From contig CASEPJ010000162.1 in NCBI GenBank assembly GCA_949289715.1, forward strand, positions 1 to 11,133: DNA of 11,133 nucleotides, in the 5' to 3' direction. Positions 6,214 to 11,133 of the stretch are shown one piece after another. Below the pieces are notes generated by a model that was not told the origin of the DNA, did not search any database, and worked only from the letters and a program-made list of their open reading frames with translations. This DNA comes from an uncultured Clostridia bacterium (lineage in GTDB: Bacteria; Bacillota; Clostridia; Christensenellales; CASEPJ01). Each line of letters begins with the position of its first letter. The stretch's first letter is position 1. The position numbers were made by a program, and so were the translations under genes.

Positions 6214-8280
6214 TCAATCTTTTTTAATGATTTTTTCCGAAATACTCTTAGGAACTTCATAATAGTGTGAGAATTGCATCGTAAAGCTTCCTCTTCCCTG
6301 AGTAGTCGATCTTAAGTCGGTAGCATAACCAAACATTTCTGCCAAAGGTACGTCTGCATGAATAATCTGCGAACCGTTGACTTCTTCCATACCGAGAACC
6401 TGTCCTCTTCTGGAGTTGATGCCGCCTAAAACATCACCTAAATATTCTTCCGGCATAGAAACTTCTACTTTCATTATAGGCTCTAACAAAACGGGTTTAG
6501 CTTTTGCAACACCGTCTTTGAAAGCCATAGAACCAGCAATTTTAAATGCCATTTCGGAAGAGTCTACTTCGTGATAACTACCGTCGTAAACGGTAACTTT
6601 GAAATCAACACACTCATAGCCCGCAAGAATACCGTTTTTGGCAGCTTCCTGAATACCGTTATCGATAGCAGGTATATATTCTTTCGGGATAGAACCACCA
6701 ACGGTTGCATCCACAAATTGATATCCTGTACCCGGCTCGAGAGGTTCGAGATGAATTTTACAATGTCCGTATTGCCCTTTACCGCCCGACTGTTTGATAT
6801 ATTTGCCTTCGGCATCGACAGCCTGTCTGATTGTTTCTCTGAAAGCAACTTGAGGCGCACCTACGTTTGCTTCAACTTTGAATTCTCTTAACAATCTGTC
6901 AACTATTATTTCCAAATGCAATTCGCCCATACCAGCAATAATTGTTTGACCTGTTTCCTGATCAGTATAAGTTTTAAAAGTAGGATCTTCTTCCGCAAGT
7001 TTTATTAAAGCAAGCGTCATTTTTTCTTGACCGTTTTTGGTTTTAGGTTCAATTGCGACTTTAATAACCGGATCCGGGAATTCCATACTTTCAAGTATTA
7101 TAGGATGATTTATAGCACAAAGAGTGTCACCGGTTGTAGTATCTTTCAAACCTATTATGGCTGCAATATCTCCGGCATAAATTTCGTTAATGTCTTCTCT
7201 GTTGTTTGCGTGCATTCTTATCAGTCTACCAATTCTTTCTTTTTTATCTTTAGTGGAGTTTAATACGGTAACGCCTGTAGACAAAGTACCGGAATAGCAC
7301 CTGAAAAATGCAAGTTTACCTACAAACGGGTCTGCCATGATTTTAAAAGCAAGTCCCGAGAAGGGAGCTTCGTCGGAAGTTTCTCTCTCTTCCTCTTCGC
7401 CCTTTAAATTTACGCCTTTGACGTTAGGTACATCCAAAGGAGAAGGTAGATAATCGACAATGCAGTCCAAAAGCTCTTGAATACCTTTATTTCTGTAAGC
7501 CGTACCGCATAAAACGGGAACAACTTTCATAGCTATGGTTGCTTTTCTTAAAGTGGATTTGATTTCATCAAGACTTAAATCGCCCTCTTCGAAATATTTT
7601 TCCATCAAAGCATCGTCTTGTTCTGCAAGAAACTCAACCAATTCACCACGATATTTTTGAGCAATTTCTTTCATGTCTTCGGGTATTTCCGCTTCTCTTA
7701 TTTTTGTACCCAAATCATCTTCGTAATATAATGCTTTATTATTGATTAAATCTATTATTCCTTTAAAAGTATCTTCCTTTCCTATAGGAAGAACTATGGG
7801 CATGGCATTTGCTTTCAAACGGGTTTTCATCATTGAAACGGCATTATAGAAATTTGCACCCAAAATATCCATTTTATTTACAAAAGCCAAACGGGGAACA
7901 CCATATTTATCTGCTTGGCGCCAAACCGTTTCCGATTGAGGTTCAACCCCGCCTTTTGCACAAAACAAAGCAACCGCTCCGTCCAAAATTCTCAATGATC
8001 TTTCTACCTCAACGGTAAAATCAACGTGCCCGGGAGTATCTATTATATTTATTCTGTGTTCTCTCCAGTGGGTGGTGGTAGCAGCCGAGGTAATCGTTAT
8101 TCCTCTTTCCTGTTCCTGAGCCATCCAGTCCATGGTAGCGGCACCTTCGTGAGTTTCGCCGATTTTATGCACACGACCGGTATAGAATAAAATTCTTTCG
8201 GTAGTGGTGGTTTTTCCGGCATCTATATGGGCCATAATACCTATGTTTCTGGTTTTTTCTAAGCTGATCTGTCTTGGCAT
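6214..8280 (-). CDS. fusA: Elongation factor G
   Basis: EF-G is the GTPase that drives ribosomal translocation and, with RRF, ribosome recycling. The 688 residues match the family (about 690). The GTPase domain shows AHIDAGKT (17-24), RGITI (59-63), DTPGHVDF (81-88) and NKMD (135-138), followed by the G' subdomain and domain II. Domain IV includes KQSGGKGQYGHCKI and the VGGSIPKEYIPA loop, and domain V includes EPIMKVEVSMPEEYLG. It ends with TGA. The GGAGGG site (8284-8289) overlaps the spacer after rpsG, whose stop lies only 12 bases from the fusA ATG, so translational coupling is likely. It resembles the housekeeping EF-G; nothing suggests a resistance-type paralogue. Confidence 0.99.
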   Translation of the reverse strand: MPRQISLEKTRNIGIMAHIDAGKTTTTERILFYTGRVHKIGETHEGAATMDWMAQEQERGITITSAATTTHWREHRINIIDTPGHVDFTVEVERSLRILDGAVALFCAKGGVEPQSETVWRQADKYGVPRLAFVNKMDILGANFYNAVSMMKTRLKANAMPIVLPIGKEDTFKGIIDLINNKALYYEDDLGTKIREAEIPEDMKEIAQKYRGELVEFLAEQDDALMEKYFEEGDLSLDEIKSTLRKATIAMKVVPVLCGTAYRNKGIQELLDCIVDYLPSPLDVPNVKGVNLKGEEEERETSDEAPFSGLAFKIMADPFVGKLAFFRCYSGTLSTGVTVLNSTKDKKERIGRLIRMHANNREDINEIYAGDIAAIIGLKDTTTGDTLCAINHPIILESMEFPDPVIKVAIEPKTKNGQEKMTLALIKLAEEDPTFKTYTDQETGQTIIAGMGELHLEIIVDRLLREFKVEANVGAPQVAFRETIRQAVDAEGKYIKQSGGKGQYGHCKIHLEPLEPGTGYQFVDATVGGSIPKEYIPAIDNGIQEAAKNGILAGYECVDFKVTVYDGSYHEVDSSEMAFKIAGSMAFKDGVAKAKPVLLEPIMKVEVSMPEEYLGDVLGGINSRRGQVLGMEEVNGSQIIHADVPLAEMFGYATDLRSTTQGRGSFTMQFSHYYEVPKSISEKIIKKD

Positions 8281-8292
8281 ATACCCTCCAAA

Positions 8293-8763
8293 TTACCAGC
8301 GGTAATGAGCGAATGCTCTGTTCGCTTCCGCCATTCTGTGTGTTTCTTCTTTTTTCTTTACTGCTCCGCCTGCATTATTCAAAGCATCCATCAGTTCTCC
8401 TGCAAGTTGCTCTTTTGCAGTTTTTTCGTTTCTCTTTCTTGCACTTGCAACAAGCCATCTAATACCCAATGTCTGGCGTCTTACCGGAGAAATCTCCAAC
8501 GGAACCTGATAAGTGGAACCTCCCACTCTTCTTGCTTTAACTTCCAATACCGGCATAATGTTATCGAGAGCTTTGGTAAAAGCTTCCAAAGCGTCCGTGC
8601 CTGTTTTTTCATTGACCATTTCGAAAGCACCGTACACTATTTTTTGTGCGGTACCTCTCTTTCCGTCCATCATTATTTGATTTATTAATTTCGTAACTAC
8701 CTTACTGTTATACACAGGATCGGGAAGTACGTCTCTTTTTGGAACTCCGCCTCTTCTTGGCAT
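8293..8763 (-). CDS. rpsG: 30S ribosomal protein S7
   Basis: S7 nucleates folding of the 3' major domain of 16S rRNA in the 30S head and lines the mRNA exit channel near the E site. At 156 residues it has the normal length. Family landmarks are the MPRRGGVPKRDVLPDP start, INQIMMDGKRGTAQKIVY, the beta-hairpin region VKARRVGGSTYQVPLEISPVRR and the C-terminal NRAFAHYRW. In E. coli S7 represses the str operon; I did not identify the corresponding mRNA site here. An AAGGAGG site (8774-8780) precedes ATG, and rpsL ends 22 bases upstream. Confidence 0.98.
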   Translation of the reverse strand: MPRRGGVPKRDVLPDPVYNSKVVTKLINQIMMDGKRGTAQKIVYGAFEMVNEKTGTDALEAFTKALDNIMPVLEVKARRVGGSTYQVPLEISPVRRQTLGIRWLVASARKRNEKTAKEQLAGELMDALNNAGGAVKKKEETHRMAEANRAFAHYRW

Positions 8764-8785
8764 AAGTAAAAATCCTCCTTAAAAA

Positions 8786-9157
8786 TTATTTAGGTTTTTT
8801 GGCACCGTATTTGGATCTCGCCTGATTTCTCTTTGCAACTCCGGCAGTATCCAATGCGCCTCTTATAATGTGGTAACGTACACCGGGAAGATCTTTAACC
8901 CTGCCGCCCCTTACAAGAACAACGCTGTGCTCCTGCAAATTATGACCGATTCCGGGGATATAAACTGTACCTTCCATTTTATTGGTTAATTTAACTCTTG
9001 CAATTTTTCTTAATGCCGAGTTAGGTTTTTTAGGTGTAGTAGTGGTTACCGAAAGACAAACTCCTCTCTTTTGCGGACATTCATCCAAAATAGGAGAAGC
9101 CGATTTGAATTCGACCTTCTGTCTGCCTTTTCTTACAAGCTGATTAATTGTTGGCAT
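8786..9157 (-). CDS. rpsL: 30S ribosomal protein S12
   Basis: S12 sits at the decoding centre and tunes tRNA selection accuracy. The 123-residue protein contains TTTPKKPNSALRK (39-51) and RGGRVKDLPGVRYH (83-96). Lys43 and Lys88, the positions where substitutions commonly give streptomycin resistance, are both wild type, as is Pro91. Asp89, the residue methylthiolated by RimO in some bacteria, is present. The length equals that of the E. coli family member to within one residue. A CAGGAGGT site (about 9165-9171) precedes ATG. The gene follows the L7Ae-like gene by 85 bases with no clear terminator, so it probably shares that promoter. Confidence 0.98.
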   Translation of the reverse strand: MPTINQLVRKGRQKVEFKSASPILDECPQKRGVCLSVTTTTPKKPNSALRKIARVKLTNKMEGTVYIPGIGHNLQEHSVVLVRGGRVKDLPGVRYHIIRGALDTAGVAKRNQARSKYGAKKPK

Positions 9158-9242
9158 TAAATAAACCTCCTGAAAAATAAAACATATTTTTGCGGTTCTT
9201 CAATAAAAAACTGTTTCAACCCTAACATTTTTTTATCAAGAA

Positions 9243-9494
9243 TTAATATAGCGCAACCACGGAAGCGGCAACTTCAATACCGCAAGCGAAGCCCAACTCC
9301 GTCTTATGCGGCACATAGATTACTTCGACATCGTTTTTTTCCGCCAAAGCAACCAGCGATTGTCTTAAACCGTAGTCGCAATCAAGAGCCACTATCACAC
9401 ACCTGACAGTGCCATCTGAAATAGCTTTTTTAACTTGGTTCGCACCTATGATTTTGTTATGTTTTTTTATTAAATCTTTAATTTGTTCCAGCAT
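9243..9494 (-). CDS. L7Ae/L30e-like K-turn RNA-binding protein (YbxF type)
   Basis: This small protein belongs to the L7Ae/L30e/S12e/Gadd45 family, like YbxF (RplGB) of Bacillus, which binds kink-turn RNA. The open frame extends to a GTG at 9546-9548. However, that codon lies only a few bases after the predicted transcription start and has no ribosome binding site. I therefore prefer ATG 9492-9494, with a modest CAGGGA site before it, giving 83 residues, close to YbxF's 82. Landmarks are KIIGANQVKKAISDGTVRCVIVALDCD and the C-terminal IYVPHKTELGFACGIEVAASVVAL, with the Glu-Leu-Gly-x-Ala-Cys-Gly segment that lies near the RNA-binding loop. It heads the str genes, as in many Bacillota, but here without rpoC upstream. 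Its cellular role is unsettled. Confidence 0.92.
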   Translation of the reverse strand: MLEQIKDLIKKHNKIIGANQVKKAISDGTVRCVIVALDCDYGLRQSLVALAEKNDVEVIYVPHKTELGFACGIEVAASVVALY

Positions 9495-9557
9495 TTTTCC
9501 CTGATTTCGTGTTTTTTTCAACACAAAATAATGCGAGAGAATTCTCACGCAACGAGT

Positions 9558-9586
9558 ATTCTACAATATTATTACATAAATGTCAA
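9558..9586 (-). promoter_or_regulatory. Promoter of the str operon (L7Ae-rpsL-rpsG-fusA)
   Basis: The minus strand has TTGACA (9581-9586), a 17-bp spacer and TAGAAT (9558-9563). Transcription should begin near 9550, giving about 57 bases of leader before the preferred ATG of the L7Ae-like gene. That leader contains a hairpin (GCGTGAG with CTCTCGC, one mismatch, about 9533-9550) and a smaller GTGTT/AACAC hairpin nearby. No other promoter was seen before rpsL. Confidence 0.88.
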
Positions 9587-9716
9587 ACATTTTTAAGGTT
9601 TTAAGCATATTTTTTTAAAAAAACAGGTTATTTTTACGTTTTTTTTATATAAACGTTAAAGTATCAATACATTTTACCACAAACAAGTCTTTTTTAGCCA
9701 TTTTCACATAAAATTA

Positions 9717-9748
9717 TTGACATTTTTTAATTAAATTAGTATTATAAT
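9717..9748 (+). promoter_or_regulatory. Plus-strand promoter about 390 bases before the membrane protein gene
   Basis: TTGACA (9717-9722) is followed at 17 bp by TATTAT (9740-9745), overlapping a perfect TATAAT (9743-9748) at 20-bp spacing. It would start transcription near 9753, leaving either a very long leader for the gene at 10142 or a separate short RNA. Confidence 0.6.
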
Positions 9749-9895
9749 AATAAGAAAATGATATAAAAGAGATTATTTCTATCTGCGAGCGAAAGGGGAA
9801 AATATATTCACTGTCTTAAAGTTTTACATAAAATATCGGCTATAAAATATAATATTTTCTGCTAAACTAATAGAATTATTTTTCTTTATTCCCTC

Positions 9896-9916
9896 ATTGC
9901 AAAAAAATTTTGCAAT
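9896..9916. repeat. 9-bp inverted repeat
   Basis: ATTGCAAAA (9896-9904) pairs perfectly with TTTTGCAAT (9908-9916) around three A. It is not followed by a T-tract on either strand, so it does not look like a standard terminator. It could be a folded element in the long leader or a protein-binding palindrome. Confidence 0.6.
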
Positions 9917-10085
9917 AAATTTTCAGTAAATATTTATTAAAACTTAAGCAAGCTAATTTACTTTTGTTTTAATAATTAACGACAATATCTTATTGTAGCA
10001 ATTAACGAATAATGAGAATAAATAAAATAACCGAAGATAGATTTTTTATAATTCTGTCGGTAGTTTTATTTTGTGCTTTATAATT

Positions 10086-10115
10086 TTGTAATTTGAATTA
10101 AATTAACTATATAAT
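10086..10115 (+). promoter_or_regulatory. Possible proximal promoter of the membrane protein gene
   Basis: A perfect TATAAT (10110-10115) lies 18 bp after TTGTAA (10086-10091), a four-of-six match to the -35. It would give a leader of about 20 bases with the strong AAGGAG site, making it a sensible promoter for the gene at 10142. AT-rich DNA gives such matches by chance. Confidence 0.45.
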
Positions 10116-10141
10116 CAACAATTTTTGAAGAAGGAGTAAAT

Positions 10142-11074
10142 ATGGCAAGGAGAAAGGGTTGTTTCGGCTGTCTGTTCAGTCTTTTGGTAACAATACTCGT
10201 ACTTATCGTTTTCGTTTTAACGTTGGTATGGGCTTTTAACAACGTAACGTTAAACAAATTAGGTTTAGGCGACATAGAAATAATGGAAGGAAAAACCATA
10301 AACGACTTGGGCTTGGGCGATTATAAAATAAAGGATTTATTGGATGCGTTTAAGTCATTGACAGGCGAAGTCGACGAATCTCAAATTGTAATCGACCCTC
10401 CAACATATGAAGATAAAACCATCACAACCAATAATTTAAGCAATTACACCTCGTTAGAAGGTTCCGGCGGCGAAATTGTTTGGGCCGATATTATAGGAGA
10501 TTCCCCTCTTTATACCGAAAGTATGCAAGAATTAGTATTTACCGAACAGCAAATAGCCGTAATTTACGATGAAATTTTATCCTCCGCTTCCGAAAACAAT
10601 ACGTTAAGCGAATATAACGCAAGGGTAAGAAGCGTAAAAATACTTTCCGATACCGAAGGTAATTATTATGCAAGTATAGTTTTAAGTATAGACATTACCG
10701 AAATAAAAGAAGCAATTTCATCAGCAATTCCCTTCGCACAATTAGGAAACACCCTTTATATTACCGCAAACGTAAATCTTTCGGTTACAGACGAAGGTGT
10801 TTTGCAATCACAAGAAGGTACTATTAGCATAAACGGACAATCGACTGAAATATCAAATACATTATTAAATGCAATTTTATCTCTCTCCGGCGGGGAAAAC
10901 GCCTTTTCCATTTCCGAGCTTAACATAGAATTAGGAAATTTATTTGTTAAAGGCATAAACAATTTAGGTTCAATAGGTAAAATTACCGACAACACTTCCG
11001 ACCCCGTTTCATACGAACTCGGCGCATGCGGACTCGAAAACGGCAAAATCACATTGATTACGAGAGCACAATAA
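10142..11074 (+). CDS. Uncharacterised membrane-anchored extracytoplasmic protein
   Basis: I do not recognise the family. The 310-residue protein starts at an ATG with a strong GAAGGAG site five bases upstream. A short basic head (ARRKGCFGC) precedes one long hydrophobic segment (about 11-32), which predicts an inward N-terminus and an outside body. Just after the membrane come two copies of a motif 16 residues apart, LNKLGLGDIEI (37-47) and INDLGLGDYKI (53-63), then a Ser/Thr/Asn-rich stretch to about 115. The rest alternates short hydrophobic and polar stretches that look like beta strands (for example YYASIVLSIDI, NTLYITANVNLSV, GTISINGQS). There is no cell-wall sorting motif, catalytic signature or second membrane segment. 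Codon use resembles its neighbours, so recent transfer is not suggested. It is divergent from the str operon and probably monocistronic in this window. Confidence 0.85.
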   Translation: MARRKGCFGCLFSLLVTILVLIVFVLTLVWAFNNVTLNKLGLGDIEIMEGKTINDLGLGDYKIKDLLDAFKSLTGEVDESQIVIDPPTYEDKTITTNNLSNYTSLEGSGGEIVWADIIGDSPLYTESMQELVFTEQQIAVIYDEILSSASENNTLSEYNARVRSVKILSDTEGNYYASIVLSIDITEIKEAISSAIPFAQLGNTLYITANVNLSVTDEGVLQSQEGTISINGQSTEISNTLLNAILSLSGGENAFSISELNIELGNLFVKGINNLGSIGKITDNTSDPVSYELGACGLENGKITLITRAQ

Positions 11075-11133
11075 TATTTTTAAACGATTTTAATAAAACG
11101 ATGAATTGTCAAGTTAAGTGCAACAGTTAGAGA

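Larger units (their letters stand above)
9587..10141. other. Long AT-rich intergenic region between divergent genes
   Basis: More than 550 bases lie here without a supported gene. The part near 9600-9700 is dominated by A and T runs, with a small inverted repeat ACGTTT/AAACGT (9636-9656). From 9717 there is a plus-strand promoter, then a 9-bp hairpin (9896-9916), a pair of 9-bp direct repeats (9974-9982, 10000-10008) and a weak terminator-like hairpin (10030-10060). Near the right end is a second possible promoter for the membrane protein gene. I found no recognisable tmRNA, RNase P RNA, SRP RNA, tRNA or riboswitch motifs. Confidence 0.6.

Noticed and set aside
9158..9242. Possible leader or terminator between the L7Ae-like gene and rpsL (GGTT/AACC around a T-rich loop).
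   Set aside because: A 4-bp stem with a long loop is not significant in this composition.
9495..9548. GTG-initiated 18-residue N-terminal extension of the L7Ae-like protein.
   Set aside because: It begins at about the predicted transcription start, has no ribosome binding site, and would exceed the usual family length.
10012..10083. A 23-codon plus-strand frame (MRINKITEDR followed by a hydrophobic end) that looks like a tiny membrane peptide.
   Set aside because: There is no Shine-Dalgarno sequence before the ATG, it overlaps a possible terminator hairpin, and hydrophobic short frames are frequent in AT-rich DNA.

Overview
The window looks like chromosomal DNA of a low-GC Gram-positive bacterium (Bacillota, probably Clostridia). 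The basis is the AT-rich composition, strong AGGAGG-type ribosome binding sites before nearly every gene, an L7Ae-type protein heading the str operon, and a Firmicutes-type L10 leader in front of rplJ. No tRNA, rRNA, CRISPR array or complete mobile element is visible.

Layout: at the left edge a plus-strand CNNM/CBS/CorC-type membrane protein gene, cut by the window start, runs toward the translation cluster. A strong hairpin terminator separates the two. From about 9.5 kb down to 1.3 kb, all on the minus strand, lies a dense run of translation and transcription genes. In transcription order these are an L7Ae-like K-turn protein gene, rpsL, rpsG, fusA, tuf, rpmG, secE, nusG, rplK, rplA, rplJ and rplL. 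The rpmG gene (49 codons) is short and easily missed. To the right is a roughly 650-bp AT-rich intergenic region with divergent promoters, then a plus-strand gene for an unrecognised single-pass membrane protein.

The minus-strand run is divided by signals I could read. Near-consensus promoters (TTGACA, 17-bp spacer, -10) precede the L7Ae-like gene, tuf and rpmG, and a weaker one precedes rplK. Strong terminators follow tuf and rplL. Three control sites resemble feedback devices: an L1-binding-site mimic in the rplK leader, an L10 leader with an attenuator before rplJ, and a terminator-like hairpin between secE and nusG that contains the only good nusG Shine-Dalgarno sequence. The first two are known types of ribosomal-protein autoregulation; the nusG hairpin is my inference.

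The most unusual large-scale feature is gene order. In most Bacillota the order is rpmG-secE-nusG-rplKAJL-rpoBC-L7Ae-rpsLG-fusA-tuf. Here the str block lies upstream of the rpmG-rplL block and rpoBC is absent, with a terminator and a convergent unrelated gene after rplL. I found no convincing new defence or mobile system. The candidates worth a second look are regulatory elements and the membrane-anchored protein with its long leader.
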